A DNA stretch of 64,000 bases from Bacillus sp. Y1 (GCF_003586445.1 NZ_CP030028.1:2184501-2248500); one strand, 5' to 3'; numbered from the stretch's first letter, positions 34,408 to 44,148 are shown. The notes: generated by a model not told the origin, from the sequence alone. A program made the numbers and translations.

Positions 34408-35721
34408 ATGAGCAAATTTACGGATGTGTTGGAAAACAAGGTAATGCCAGTGGCTGGACGCATTGCCGGACAGCGTCATTTACAAGCTTTGCGTGATGGA
34501 CTTATTTTAACGATGCCTCTTATTATTATAGGTTCGATTTTCTTAATACTCGGATTTTTGCCGATTCCTGGCTATGAAGACTTCATGGCGAATACTTTTG
34601 GGGACCAGTGGCTCACGAAGCTGCTCTATCCTGTGGGTGCGACCTTTGACATTATGGCGCTCATCGCCGGATTCGGGATCGCCTACCGGTTAGCGGAAAA
34701 GTACAATGTGGAACCATTGTCTGCGGGTGCGATTTCGGTTTCTGCCTTCCTGCTTGCCACTCCATTTGAAGTGTCCTTTTTAGCAGAAGGAGCAACAGAT
34801 GCCGTCATGGTTGGCGGTGCGATTCCTGCTGCTTTGATGGGAAGTAAAGGCTTATTCGTGGCGATGTTAATCGCGATGCTGTCTACTGAAATTTATCGAT
34901 ACATTATCCAGAAGAATATTGTTTTCAGACTTCCTGACGGGGTTCCGCCCGCAGTTAGTAAATCATTTGTTGCGTTAATTCCAGGTGCGATTGTTATTTT
35001 CGTTGTTTGGATTTTACGTATAGTAGTAGAAAATACCGACTTTGGGAGCTTACACAATATCGTCGGAGAGCTTCTTGGAAAGCCACTTGGCGTGCTCGGA
35101 GGAAGCTTGATTGGTAGTTTAGTAGCCGTTTTCCTTGTACAGCTCTTATGGTCATGTGGATTACACGGTGCCTCCATCGTTGGTGGTGTCATGGGTCCGA
35201 TTTGGTTAGCGGCCACAGATGCAAACCGTCTTGCTTTCCAAAATGGAGCGGAAGAGCTACCGAATATTTTCACGGCTCAGTTCTTTGATCTGTTCGTGTA
35301 TATCGGAGGATCGGGTGCGACCTTCGCCCTTGTGGTCATGATGCTACTAAGGGCACGAAGTCAGCAAATGAAGCAGCTCGGACGGTTAGCGTTCGGACCG
35401 GGACTCTTCAATATTAACGAACCGATTACGTTCGGGATGCCAATCGTGATGAATCCACTGATGATTGTGCCGTTCATTTTAGCACCACTTACAATTGTCA
35501 TCACCACGTATATCGCGATGAGCACCGGTCTTGTGGCGAGACCAGCCGGTATTGCCGTGCCATGGACGATGCCGCCAATCATTGGAGGTTATTTAGCAAC
35601 AGGAGGGAAGATTTCCGGAGCCCTTCTGCAACTCTTCAACTTCTGCGTCACCTTCGCGATTTACTATCCATTCTTTAGAATGTGGGATCGCCAGAAGTAT
35701 GCGGAGGAACAAGGGAATTAA
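34408..35721 (+). CDS. licC: PTS lactose/cellobiose-type EIIC
   Basis: 437 aa, about ten membrane helices. Sugar-translocating subunit. Lac-family EIIC marks: GRIAGQRHLQALRDGLILTM near the N-terminus, the WSCGLHGASIVGG loop and the substrate-site region FNINEPITFGMPIVMNP near residues 335-355. AAGGAGTGATTGGA precedes ATG 34408. Moves a beta-linked disaccharide, cellobiose or chitobiose type. Confidence 0.94.
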   Translation: MSKFTDVLENKVMPVAGRIAGQRHLQALRDGLILTMPLIIIGSIFLILGFLPIPGYEDFMANTFGDQWLTKLLYPVGATFDIMALIAGFGIAYRLAEKYNVEPLSAGAISVSAFLLATPFEVSFLAEGATDAVMVGGAIPAALMGSKGLFVAMLIAMLSTEIYRYIIQKNIVFRLPDGVPPAVSKSFVALIPGAIVIFVVWILRIVVENTDFGSLHNIVGELLGKPLGVLGGSLIGSLVAVFLVQLLWSCGLHGASIVGGVMGPIWLAATDANRLAFQNGAEELPNIFTAQFFDLFVYIGGSGATFALVVMMLLRARSQQMKQLGRLAFGPGLFNINEPITFGMPIVMNPLMIVPFILAPLTIVITTYIAMSTGLVARPAGIAVPWTMPPIIGGYLATGGKISGALLQLFNFCVTFAIYYPFFRMWDRQKYAEEQGN

Positions 35722-35740
35722 AGCATTTTAGGAGGAGCAT

Positions 35741-36487
35741 ATGACAAAGTTAGTGATCAACGCCGATGATTTCGGGTACTCGAAAGGAGTCAACCTAGGA
35801 ATCCTTGAAGCTTACAACCACGGAGTCGTCTCCTCAACCACCATGATGGTCAATATGCCTGGAGCTGCGCATGCCGCAGCTCTTGCGCTTGCCCATCCAG
35901 GGTTGGGAGTCGGGATTCATCTTGTCTTGGACTGTGGATATCCTGTCCACTCAAACGTTCCATCGCTCGTCGATAGTACAGGCCGATTTTACAAAATGGA
36001 AGAAATGCTTGAAAAGGCAGATCCTCATGACATTGAAAAAGAACTGAATGCTCAAATCGAGAAGTTTTTCTCATATGGCTTAACTCCGACACACTTAGAC
36101 GGGCATCATCATGTCCACGGACAGGAAAAGATCTATCCTTTTGTGGAAAAATTGGCCAATGCCTTCAAGCTTCCGATTCGGAAGGTGTCAGCTGATACCA
36201 ATCATTCAAGCAATCAACTTCTACAAACCACCCAAACCTTCCTGTATGAATTTTACGGTAACACATTAACTCCAACTTCTCTCATAGACTTAGTAGAGAA
36301 GTCTACTTCCTATGAAACCGCAGAAATCATGTGTCACCCAGCGTATGTTGACGAAGAGGTGCTAACGGGCAGTTCGTACAATGTCCATCGTGCACGGGAG
36401 TTATCGATTTTAACCAATCCAGAAGTCAAACAGATGATTGAGGAGAACGACATCGAGCTTGTTACATACAAAGACGTATTCAAGTAA
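35741..36487 (+). CDS. chbG: ChbG/YdjC carbohydrate deacetylase
   Basis: 248 aa. Metal-dependent deacetylase of the YdjC family; ChbG of E. coli removes one acetyl group from phosphorylated N,N'-diacetylchitobiose so that the GH4 enzyme can act. Metal motif NADDFGYS near residue 7-14, GIHLVLD near 59, [10 protein letters not shown] near 119-128, and CHPAYVDEE near 205. TTAGGAGGAGCAT precedes the ATG. Its place inside a PTS operon ending with GH4 parallels chbBCARFG. Confidence 0.92.
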   Translation: MTKLVINADDFGYSKGVNLGILEAYNHGVVSSTTMMVNMPGAAHAAALALAHPGLGVGIHLVLDCGYPVHSNVPSLVDSTGRFYKMEEMLEKADPHDIEKELNAQIEKFFSYGLTPTHLDGHHHVHGQEKIYPFVEKLANAFKLPIRKVSADTNHSSNQLLQTTQTFLYEFYGNTLTPTSLIDLVEKSTSYETAEIMCHPAYVDEEVLTGSSYNVHRARELSILTNPEVKQMIEENDIELVTYKDVFK

Positions 36488-36500
36488 GAGGGGGAGAAAC

Positions 36501-36827
36501 ATGGAACAAGAACAAATTGTGTTTCAAATCATTTTACACGGGGGAAACGGTCGGAGCTCTTCGATGGAGGCGATCATTGCAGCAAAGGCTGGAGATTTTG
36601 CAAGAGCACGGGCCAAGCTTCAGGAAGCAGCGGACGAATTACATGAAGCACATAAAATACAAACAAATCTTATTCAATCTGAAATACGAGAAGGTCCATC
36701 TACAGTCTCACTGTTAATGGTTCATGCGCAGGATCATTTAATGAACGCGATCGTCGTAAAGGATCTGGCATCTGAATTTGTGGATTTGTATGAAACATTA
36801 GGGTTTTCACAGGAGGGGGAAGCATGA
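36501..36827 (+). CDS. licA: PTS lactose/cellobiose-type EIIA
   Basis: 108 aa, three-helix EIIA. Phospho-His in [10 protein letters not shown] (about residue 81, first His of the HAQDH motif) and the [15 protein letters not shown] helix. GAGGGGGAGAAAC precedes ATG 36501. Its ATGA overlap with the next gene points to translational coupling. Confidence 0.93.
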   Translation: MEQEQIVFQIILHGGNGRSSSMEAIIAAKAGDFARARAKLQEAADELHEAHKIQTNLIQSEIREGPSTVSLLMVHAQDHLMNAIVVKDLASEFVDLYETLGFSQEGEA

Positions 36828-38152
36828 CAAAAAAACTGAAGGTAGCCACGATTGGCGGAGGATCTAGCTATACTCCGGAATTAGTGGAGGGGTTTATTAA
36901 ACGATACGATGAGTTCCCGGTCAGTGAGCTTTGGTTAGTCGACATTGAGGCAGGCAAGGAAAAACTGGAGATTGTCGGAAACCTAGCGAAACGGATGGTG
37001 AAAAAAGCAGGCCTTCCGATTGATGTACATTTAACATTGGATCGCCGGGAAGCGTTAAAGGAAGCGGACTTTGTGACGACTCAGTTCCGCGTTGGGTTGC
37101 TAGAAGCCCGTGCGAAGGATGAGCGAATTCCGTTGAAATACGGCGTGCTTGGGCAGGAAACGAATGGTCCGGGGGGCTTGTTTAAAGGGTTACGCACGAT
37201 TCCTGTGATTCTAGACATTTGCCGTGATATGGAAGAGCTATGTCCAAACGCGTGGTTGATCAACTTTACGAACCCGGCTGGCATGGTGACAGAAGCCGTT
37301 CTTCGTTATTCTACTATTAAAAAAGTCGTCGGGCTCTGTAATGTACCAATTGGAATGGAGATGGGGATTGCGAAGCTATTGGGTGTGGAACACTCCCGTA
37401 TTCGCATTGATTTTGCGGGGCTCAATCATATGGTGTATGGATTGGATGTGTTTGTGGATGGGGAGAGTGTGAAGGAAAAAGTATTCACCCATTTAACCGA
37501 CCCGAATAACACAAGCTTTGTGAAAAACATCCCAGGCTACGGGTGGGAACCGCAGTTTTTAAAAGCGCTAAATGCCCTGCCATGTCCGTACCATATGTAT
37601 TATTACAAAACAAAAACCATGGTCGACAAAACACTTGAAAGTGCCGAAAAAGAAGGCACGCGAGCCGAAGTTGTTCAACGGCTCGAAAAAGATTTGTTCG
37701 AGTTATACAAGGACGAAAACCTAAACATCAAACCACCACAGCTCGAAAAACGTGGAGGAGCGTATTATTCAGATGCCGCCGTTCGACTCATTACTTCTAT
37801 TTATAATGATAAAGGGGACATACAGCCAGTTAATACAATTAATGCCGGTGCGATCGCAAGTATTCCGTACGACTCGGCCGTCGAAGTAAGCTGCATCATC
37901 ACAAAGGACGGACCACGACCCATCACGATGGGAGACCTCCCAGTCGCCGTTCGGGGATTGGTTCAGCAAATTAAATCGTTTGAACGAATAGCAGCAGAGG
38001 CAGCAGTGACCGGTGACTATTCGACCGCGTTACTTGCGATGTGCATTAACCCGTTGACTCCGTCGGATACAGTAGCGAAAGAGATCTTGGACGAAATGTT
38101 AGAGGCGCATAAGGAGCATCTGCCTCAATTTTATAAAGAGAGCGGCGTGTGA
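36824..38152 (+). CDS. licH: 6-phospho-beta-glucosidase, GH4
   Basis: 442 aa, the length of LicH/CelF. NAD+ and Mn2+-dependent glycosidase cleaving phosphorylated disaccharides by an oxidation-elimination route. NAD-binding [17 protein letters not shown] at the N-terminus, [16 protein letters not shown] near residue 148, metal ligand Cys in [10 protein letters not shown] near 172 and His in [10 protein letters not shown] near 202. AGGAGGGGGAAGC precedes the ATG. Last gene of the operon. With ChbG present, 6-phospho-chitobiose is a plausible substrate. Confidence 0.94.
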   Translation: MTKKLKVATIGGGSSYTPELVEGFIKRYDEFPVSELWLVDIEAGKEKLEIVGNLAKRMVKKAGLPIDVHLTLDRREALKEADFVTTQFRVGLLEARAKDERIPLKYGVLGQETNGPGGLFKGLRTIPVILDICRDMEELCPNAWLINFTNPAGMVTEAVLRYSTIKKVVGLCNVPIGMEMGIAKLLGVEHSRIRIDFAGLNHMVYGLDVFVDGESVKEKVFTHLTDPNNTSFVKNIPGYGWEPQFLKALNALPCPYHMYYYKTKTMVDKTLESAEKEGTRAEVVQRLEKDLFELYKDENLNIKPPQLEKRGGAYYSDAAVRLITSIYNDKGDIQPVNTINAGAIASIPYDSAVEVSCIITKDGPRPITMGDLPVAVRGLVQQIKSFERIAAEAAVTGDYSTALLAMCINPLTPSDTVAKEILDEMLEAHKEHLPQFYKESGV

Positions 38153-38171
38153 ATACACGTCGTTTTTTTTT
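38142..38171 (+). terminator. Rho-independent terminator
   Basis: CGGCGTGT / ACACGTCG with nine T; overlaps the licH stop. Confidence 0.85.
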
Positions 38172-38261
38172 GCGCTGATTAAAAACTCATTAAATATATT
38201 CTTCCTAGTACAGAAATGGTAAAATTTTCATTAAAGAAAGATAAAGGAGGTCCACCTAAAG

Positions 38262-38477
38262 ATGCCTGCTATTATGGCTAGTATTTTTTCAGCTCTGATC
38301 ATCATAATGACTGTATCATTCATGATCAAAGTTTTACTTCTCGGTTATAAACGGAAGGAAATTAGTTTTCGCCAACTTCTCTTGTACGTTAGTGCCTGTG
38401 TTGGTGTTGGAGCAGTCTTTGCTATAAGTCTGCCTTTTGTGTACACAAAGCTGTTTCACTGGGTATTAGGAGCTTAA
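38262..38477 (+). CDS. Small two-helix membrane protein
   Basis: 71 aa with two hydrophobic segments joined by a basic loop (GYKRKEISFRQ). A very strong AAAGGAGGTCCACC precedes the ATG. The family is not recognised. A GNAT gene follows after 22 bp on the same strand. Confidence 0.7.
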   Translation: MPAIMASIFSALIIIMTVSFMIKVLLLGYKRKEISFRQLLLYVSACVGVGAVFAISLPFVYTKLFHWVLGA

Positions 38478-38499
38478 TTTTATAAAAGGAGTGGCTAGA

Positions 38500-39030
38500 T
38501 TGACACTATCAACCGAAAGATTAATCCTAAGAAAGCTGGAAACAACCGACGCCAAGCGAATTGAAGAATTAGCAGGAGACTATGATGTGGCAAAAACGAC
38601 TCTGAATATTCCTCATCCCTACCCCAAGGGATCTGCGTTAGTCTTTATACATAGTGTAATTGAATCTGAGAGCAAGGGGAAATTGGTCACATTTGCTTTA
38701 ACAAAAAAAGAAACGAACGAGCTAATCGGACTTATGGCCATCAGCATCAACTCCACCTTTAACCGTGGGGAGCTTGCGTATTGGGTCGGAAAGCCTTATT
38801 GGGGACAAGGCTACGGAACCGAAGCGGCGAGGGCACTTCTCCAATATGGATTTGAAGTACTCCAGCTTAACCGAATTTACGCTCAAAGCTTTACCACCAA
38901 CCCAGGCTCGTGGAGGATCATGGAGAAAATCGGTCTCAAATACGAAGGAACCCTCAGACAGCATGTATCTCGCTTTGGCGATTACCACGACCTGGCTCAA
39001 TACGGCATCCTTAATGAGGAATTTAATTAA
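38500..39030 (+). CDS. RimJ/RimL-type N-acetyltransferase
   Basis: 176 aa. GNAT fold close to ribosomal-protein alanine acetyltransferases: STERLILRKLETTDAKR start, LAYWVGKPYWGQGYGTEAARAL (acetyl-CoA loop, about residues 84-105) and FTTNPGSWRIMEKIGLKYEG near 130-149. AAAGGAG lies eight bases before TTG 38500; GTG 38491 is the alternative. The acceptor is unknown. Confidence 0.9.
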   Translation: MTLSTERLILRKLETTDAKRIEELAGDYDVAKTTLNIPHPYPKGSALVFIHSVIESESKGKLVTFALTKKETNELIGLMAISINSTFNRGELAYWVGKPYWGQGYGTEAARALLQYGFEVLQLNRIYAQSFTTNPGSWRIMEKIGLKYEGTLRQHVSRFGDYHDLAQYGILNEEFN

Positions 39031-39117
39031 GGGGGACCTGAGGTTAGAGAAGCAGACTATGAGAAAGCGAGATTTTAAAAGGTCTCTACTTGAAACAGAT
39101 GTTTATATAACCTTGAA

Positions 39118-39153
39118 AGCTGAGAACATAAAATGTCCTCAGCTATTTTTTTT
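39118..39153 (+). terminator. Rho-independent terminator
   Basis: AGCTGAGAACAT / ATGTCCTCAGCT with a three-base loop and a T8 run. Confidence 0.88.
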
Positions 39154-39257
39154 GAAAAATTAAAAAAATCTAGATGAAACCAATTCCTTACTATTGAAAA
39201 AGATTATAAATGTATTGTGAAAATATAAAATTAATCTGTATAGATTTTATAAAATAG

Positions 39258-39354
39258 GAGGAGGTTTAGTATGTAAATGGGTTTAGGACGATTCTATGGT
39301 CAAAAATATTGTGTAAGCGCATTCACAAAAGAGCACATCCTAGAACAAATCTAA
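39258..39354 (+). promoter_or_regulatory. Leader with start-stop codon pair and 25-codon frame
   Basis: A strong GGAGGAGG is followed by ATG at 39271 and at once TAA, then ATG 39277 opening 25 codons (MGLGRFYGQKYCVSAFTKEH...) to 39354. The cre-like site lies inside. It directly precedes the secreted esterase gene. It may be a translated regulatory leader or a remnant of a lost gene start. Confidence 0.4.
39312..39325 (+). promoter_or_regulatory. cre-like site upstream of esterase
   Basis: TGTAAGCGCATTCA fits TGWAANCGNTNWCA with one mismatch, 54 bp before the esterase start codon. Confidence 0.55.
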
Positions 39355-39378
39355 TTTAATAGGATTGGGGGATGGATA

Positions 39379-41088
39379 ATGAAGACATTTAAGAGTTTAA
39401 TTGTGATAATTCTATCTGTTTCTTGTGTTTTTTACACCATTGAACCTTTACAATCTCAAGCAGCTCGACAGGAGGGGAAGAGAGTAGATATCGTAAAGGT
39501 TGAAGGCGGGTTAGTGAAAGGCGTAAAAACAGATGTGGACGGTGTTCAGTTATTTAAGGGAGTACCATTTGCGGGTTCTACTGCTGATGAAAACCGCTGG
39601 AAGGAACCTCAACCAGTGGAGCCATGGAATGGGGTAAAGGTAAGTGATAGCTGGGGCGACCAAGTCATGCAAGAGGTCGATTTAAATCCTGTTGGAACGT
39701 TTTGGGGAGACGAGTTTTATTTCGATGATAGCTATACTCCTAAAGCAAGTGAGAATGGACTAAACCTAAATGTGTATACTCCTGCTAAAAATACAAACGA
39801 TAAGCTCCCTGTGCTTGTTTACATTCATGGCGGAGGAAATAATCATGGGCATGCATCGGAAATGGAGTTTTATGCATCAAAATTAGCTGAAAAAGGGATT
39901 ATTGTTGTTACGGTTCAATACCGTGTAAGCATGTTTGGATTCCTAGCCCTACCAGAGTTATCAGAAGAAAGTGAACAGGGAGTGTCAGGCAATTATGCTG
40001 TATTGGACTTGGTAAAATCTTTAAATTGGGTGAATGATTATATTGCTGGATTTGGTGGTAACCCAAAAGAAGTAACCATTGCAGGACAATCTGCTGGAGC
40101 GATGAATGTAACGGCGCTTTTAAGAACGCCATTAGCTGATGGCTTATTTAATAGAGCTATTATTCAAAGTGGTTTTTACGGTCTATTAACGGCACAAGGT
40201 GCATCAGCCTATAAACCTCTTAAAGCAACAGAAACCCAGGCTGAAAATGCTGTTACGAAGGCTTTCGGAAAAGAGATGAGTCTAGATGAGTTAAGAGCTC
40301 TACCTGCGGAATATTACATGACTACAAAAACCGCTGATGGAACCCAAACTCTGTATGATGCATTAACTGCAGCTTCCTTACAAGGTGGTGGGTACATATT
40401 AGATGGGTATGTGTTCACAGAAGAATCTGTTGATCTTATGAGAGAAGGTGCCTTAGATGGGATCGATATTATGATTGGCGGTACAGCAGATGAAATGACA
40501 TCGCTCGTTCCAGGACCGTCTAACATGTCGATGGAGGATTTTCAAAATACGATGAAAGCAACATATGGGGAGGAATATTCAAAGGCATACAATCCTACAA
40601 ACACAATGGAAGCCTATAACTTATCTTTAAGTGCACGAAGTGATCAGTTACATCAAACATACCTTTTATCAGCCGAATATATACAAGCACATAATAAAAA
40701 CCTAAATGTTTACACCTACTACTTCGATCATGCTCCTCCTGGAAGAAATGAAGAATTTTATGGCGCATTTCATTCCTCAGAATTATGGTACTTTTTCAAT
40801 TCTATAAGAAATACTGCTGGTCAGAGATCCTGGACCCCTAAAGATTACTCCATGGCAGAGAAGATGTCCTCTTACTATGCTAATTTTATAAAAAAAGGGA
40901 ATCCAAATGGAAATGGTCTAGCGAAGTGGCAGGAAACGAGCTATAAAACTGGCGAGAATTCTGCATTTATAAGATGGTTTGATGGCAAGGCTGAAAATGT
41001 TACAAGCACTCCTTATCCATTGCGAGATGCTTTAAACCGAAACGTAGTTTTAAAAGCATTTGGAATGACCGAGGAAGATCTCAAATAA
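39379..41088 (+). CDS. Secreted type-B carboxylesterase
   Basis: 569 aa. Signal peptide about residues 1-29 (cleavage after SQA likely), so exported. Alpha/beta-hydrolase of the type-B family: GVPFAG near residue 69, oxyanion loop YIHGGGNNHGHAS near 148, nucleophile Ser in IAGQSAGAMNV near 238, and likely His in GAFHSSELWYFF near 470. Hydrolyses ester bonds outside the cell; substrate unknown. GATTGGGGGATGG precedes the ATG. A cre-like site upstream suggests carbon control. Confidence 0.92.
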   Translation: MKTFKSLIVIILSVSCVFYTIEPLQSQAARQEGKRVDIVKVEGGLVKGVKTDVDGVQLFKGVPFAGSTADENRWKEPQPVEPWNGVKVSDSWGDQVMQEVDLNPVGTFWGDEFYFDDSYTPKASENGLNLNVYTPAKNTNDKLPVLVYIHGGGNNHGHASEMEFYASKLAEKGIIVVTVQYRVSMFGFLALPELSEESEQGVSGNYAVLDLVKSLNWVNDYIAGFGGNPKEVTIAGQSAGAMNVTALLRTPLADGLFNRAIIQSGFYGLLTAQGASAYKPLKATETQAENAVTKAFGKEMSLDELRALPAEYYMTTKTADGTQTLYDALTAASLQGGGYILDGYVFTEESVDLMREGALDGIDIMIGGTADEMTSLVPGPSNMSMEDFQNTMKATYGEEYSKAYNPTNTMEAYNLSLSARSDQLHQTYLLSAEYIQAHNKNLNVYTYYFDHAPPGRNEEFYGAFHSSELWYFFNSIRNTAGQRSWTPKDYSMAEKMSSYYANFIKKGNPNGNGLAKWQETSYKTGENSAFIRWFDGKAENVTSTPYPLRDALNRNVVLKAFGMTEEDLK

Positions 41089-41115
41089 TAGTGATAATAG
41101 TGCCTCTGTTTCATT

Positions 41116-41143
41116 GAGCATTCATTTAATGAATGCTCTTTTT
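41116..41143 (+). terminator. Rho-independent terminator
   Basis: GAGCATTCATT / AATGAATGCTC followed by TTTTT. Confidence 0.88.
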
Positions 41144-41236
41144 AACATATTTGATAGAGCATCTAGAGAAAAAAATGAGTACATCACTAAAAAAGTGAAA
41201 CTTTCTGTAAAAGACTACTCTTGATATGATCAAATT

Positions 41237-41250
41237 ATAAAACGCTTACA
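41237..41250 (+). promoter_or_regulatory. cre-like site upstream of CE1 esterase
   Basis: ATAAAACGCTTACA agrees with TGWAANCGNTNWCA at twelve of fourteen positions, about 95 bp before the start. Confidence 0.45.
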
Positions 41251-41345
41251 ACTTTTTTGGATAATTGAGGGGAGGGAGAAGAAGAAGCTTTTTACTAGTG
41301 TTATAGATTAAATACTTAATAAATAGTTTGAAAGGGGAGTAAAAA

Positions 41346-42614
41346 ATGAAATCACAGTTAAAAAGGTATATGTATTTTTTATTAATTGCCATATTTATAA
41401 CGAGTGTCTTAGCATTGCCAGTTAGTGCACAAGAGATTGGGGTGAATGTGGAAAATGGTGTAAAAAAAGAAGGAGTAACTGTTAACCGTGATAATCATTC
41501 CCCAACAGGATATACAGCAACTTTTGTATATAAGAATGCAACGGCTAATTCAGTTCAGTTTTATGGACAATTCCAATTTGCAAAGCCCGGTGTAGACTAC
41601 CCAATTGAAAATGTACCAACGTATAGTCCAGAAGAGTGGACACAAGAAATGTTTCCATTAAATATGAGCACGCCATATGAAAAGGAAATGACGAAAGTAG
41701 AAGGAACTGACTTTTGGACAATAAGCATGCCACTTCCTAGTGGCGGGTACCCATATTCCTATATTGTTGATGGGGTAACCATTGCAGATCCATCAAATAT
41801 GCCAATCGCAAACCAGGATACTGGGAAACAGAATCTAAGCATGGCCTATGTACCTTTTGATTCAAAAAAACAATCCTTTGATTATTCCTATGTATTACCA
41901 AAAAAAGGAGCAAAGACTGGGAGTGTTTCCTTTGAAACCTATTCAACCAGTGGATTATTAACAACCGATCAGTCTCTAGGAATCTATTTACCACACGGTT
42001 ATGATCCGAATCGCAATGAGCCGTATAAAGTGATCTATTTATCTCATGGCGGAGGTGGTAATGAAGCGGATTGGTTTAATACAGGTAGCGCTGCCAATAT
42101 TCTTGACAACCTAATTGCACAGAAGAAAACGGAGCCAGTGATTGTGGTAACGATGAATAATTCCGTATTTGGTTGGGACATGGCTAAAATTACAAAAAAT
42201 ATGATGGAAAATATAATTCCATATATGGAATCAAACTATCATGTTTCTAAAGATTCGAATGATCGAGCATTTGCTGGTCTTTCCATGGGAGCTTTAACCA
42301 CTACTAACATTTATTACAGCAATCCAACTAATTTTGGATATTTCGGGATCTTTAGTGGAGCAGATGCTAGGGTTGATTTAAGTAATTACAATTTAGATCA
42401 CTTACGTAAACCTAAACTATTCGTGGCTGCGGCATGGTATGATATGGCATACCATGATGTAGGCTTTAATTCGGAGATAAATACCCTAAAATTCATGTCA
42501 GTACTAGACGCAAACCAAATACCTTACGAATTTGAAAATGTAAATGGTGCTCATGATTGGTTCACATGGCCTCAATTATTGAATAAATTCTTAACAGACG
42601 TAGTGTGGAAATAG
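41346..42614 (+). CDS. Secreted CE1/enterochelin-esterase-like hydrolase
   Basis: 422 aa. Signal peptide about residues 1-28 (ending VSA). An N-terminal beta-sandwich domain like CBM48 (about 55-150, PSGGYPYSYIVDGVTIADPS) precedes a C-terminal esterase-D/feruloyl-esterase fold (about 185-422): IYLSHGGGGNEADWF, nucleophile Ser in FAGLSMGALTT near 315 and His in NGAHDWFTWP near 403. Probable carbohydrate-ester hydrolase, for instance feruloyl or acetyl xylan esterase. AAAGGGGAGTAAAAA precedes the ATG. Confidence 0.9.
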   Translation: MKSQLKRYMYFLLIAIFITSVLALPVSAQEIGVNVENGVKKEGVTVNRDNHSPTGYTATFVYKNATANSVQFYGQFQFAKPGVDYPIENVPTYSPEEWTQEMFPLNMSTPYEKEMTKVEGTDFWTISMPLPSGGYPYSYIVDGVTIADPSNMPIANQDTGKQNLSMAYVPFDSKKQSFDYSYVLPKKGAKTGSVSFETYSTSGLLTTDQSLGIYLPHGYDPNRNEPYKVIYLSHGGGGNEADWFNTGSAANILDNLIAQKKTEPVIVVTMNNSVFGWDMAKITKNMMENIIPYMESNYHVSKDSNDRAFAGLSMGALTTTNIYYSNPTNFGYFGIFSGADARVDLSNYNLDHLRKPKLFVAAAWYDMAYHDVGFNSEINTLKFMSVLDANQIPYEFENVNGAHDWFTWPQLLNKFLTDVVWK

Positions 42615-42623
42615 TAGGTTCGT

Positions 42624-42664
42624 AAACACTCTTATACTTTTACTCGTATAGGAGTGTTTTTTTT
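42624..42664 (+). terminator. Rho-independent terminator
   Basis: AACACTCTTATAC / GTATAGGAGTGTT with a T8 run. Confidence 0.88.
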
Positions 42665-42766
42665 CTATAATAAACCACCTACTAAAGTCTGATATTTCTG
42701 TGAAATTTATTTTGATAATATTTATATCATCATTAACGCTTGTCAAACCATTTAAAAGAGAGGAAG

Positions 42767-43525
42767 ATGGATTCTTCAATGAGAGCCCAATTAGACAGTC
42801 AGTCAACAGACTCAGAAAATATGTTCGTAGAATTTGAAGTATTTACTAATGAAAGAATTCAAAAACAGTTTCTAATCGTAAAACAATTGATTGAGGGTGA
42901 TCTAGAAAGTGCAGAACAATCAATCAGTGCATTATTGGGACTGATACAACGAAGTCAATTGCCCAATTATATAAAGAAACAAGTAGTTTACGGATTTTTA
43001 GATATCTTATTGTTTAAAATTCAACATCTTTCCCTTTCAAAAGAAGGTACAAAGAAAGAAGACCTATTATCGTTTTCAGAAATCAACAAAATGTTAACAA
43101 CGAATGACTTCCATGAGATTGAGAGAATGTTATTAGTCATTTATAGAAGAATAATAGAGTTTGAGAATCATTTGAAAAATAGCAGCAAAATGAAAGAAGT
43201 TTTGAATTATATCGATAGGAATTATCGAAACCCAGAGCTTACCTTAAACAGTATAGCTCAGAATTTTGAATTAAATCATACATATGTCTCTAATACGTTT
43301 AAGAAAGAATTCGGTTATAATATCCTCGAATTAATCCAAATAAGAAGAATAACAGAAGCGAAATACTTACTTGAGAACACAAAACTGAGCGTCTCTGAAA
43401 TCGCATATAAAGTGGGCTATTACAGCTATAGAACACTATCAAATATTTTTAAACGCTTAGAAAAAATGACACCAACGCAATTTAGGGAATTAAAAGAGAA
43501 TTTTAAAACAAATGGTTTAACGTGA
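42767..43525 (+). CDS. AraC-family regulator lacking a receiver domain
   Basis: About 252 aa. The C-terminal 100 residues are two AraC helix-turn-helices (NSIAQNFELNHTYVSNTFKKE and VSEIAYKVGYYSYRTLSNIF). The N-terminal 140 residues are helical and resemble the linker of YesN/YesS-type regulators, with no receiver, cupin or membrane part. How it senses a signal is unclear. ATG 42767 follows AGAGAGG closely; ATG 42779 or TTG 42740 are possible. It follows the two secreted esterases, so it may regulate them. Confidence 0.83.
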   Translation: MDSSMRAQLDSQSTDSENMFVEFEVFTNERIQKQFLIVKQLIEGDLESAEQSISALLGLIQRSQLPNYIKKQVVYGFLDILLFKIQHLSLSKEGTKKEDLLSFSEINKMLTTNDFHEIERMLLVIYRRIIEFENHLKNSSKMKEVLNYIDRNYRNPELTLNSIAQNFELNHTYVSNTFKKEFGYNILELIQIRRITEAKYLLENTKLSVSEIAYKVGYYSYRTLSNIFKRLEKMTPTQFRELKENFKTNGLT

Positions 43526-43568
43526 CATTCATCAAAATAAAAAGGGTTCTTATACTATTTCGTATTTT

Positions 43569-43597
43569 ATCTGAAATCATACCGATTTCAGATTTTT
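43569..43597 (+). terminator. Rho-independent terminator
   Basis: ATCTGAAATC / GATTTCAGAT followed by TTTTATTT. Confidence 0.85.
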
Positions 43598-43704
43598 ATT
43601 TGTAAATATTTATAGCAATTAGGAAAAATATGGTGTAACATTTAAGTGTGCTTAATATTTAATAAAACTAAACTATTCATTCTTCTCAAGAAAGGAGAAC
43701 TCCA

Positions 43705-44148
43705 ATGGACATAAAACAAATTCTCATCGAAGCCAATCGTTTTTCTGAAGACATCAAATTTGTTTTTATCAACGAATATAAAAACCTACTCGACGAAAAT
43801 GAGTTATCCCAAAAGCAATCTCTCGTTTTAAGCATTTTAGAGAAAAAACAACAACTGACGATGAACGAAGTAGCAAGTATCATCAATGGAACCCCAAGTG
43901 CAGCAAGTCAATTTGTCCAAAAGCTGGAGAAAAAGCAGTACGTAAAACGGGAGGTGAACAAGGATAACCGAAGAGAGGTGTTTGTGTTACTTGATGAAAA
44001 GGGAGAGGCCTTTTTTAACGAAATGACTGAGATTGATGAAAGGGTGTTAGAAAAATACTTTCTGCAGCTTCCAGAAGAGGATATTATCAAGTATCACGAA
44101 ATTTTGAAAAAGCTTCATCAAATCGTCGTGAGAGGAGGGGAAGGGTAA
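43705..44148 (+). CDS. MarR-family transcriptional regulator
   Basis: 147 aa. Winged-helix MarR fold: recognition region MNEVASIINGTPSAASQFVQ followed by wing VKREVNKDNRREVFVLL (about residues 53-97). AAAGGAGAACTCCA precedes the ATG. Its stop overlaps the next start (TAATG), so it is translationally coupled with two membrane proteins that it probably controls. Confidence 0.9.
   Translation: MDIKQILIEANRFSEDIKFVFINEYKNLLDENELSQKQSLVLSILEKKQQLTMNEVASIINGTPSAASQFVQKLEKKQYVKREVNKDNRREVFVLLDEKGEAFFNEMTEIDERVLEKYFLQLPEEDIIKYHEILKKLHQIVVRGGEG

Noticed and set aside
38765..39163. Long plus-strand frame overlapping the RimJ/RimL gene
   Set aside because: Shadow of the acetyltransferase in a second frame; its end runs through a terminator.
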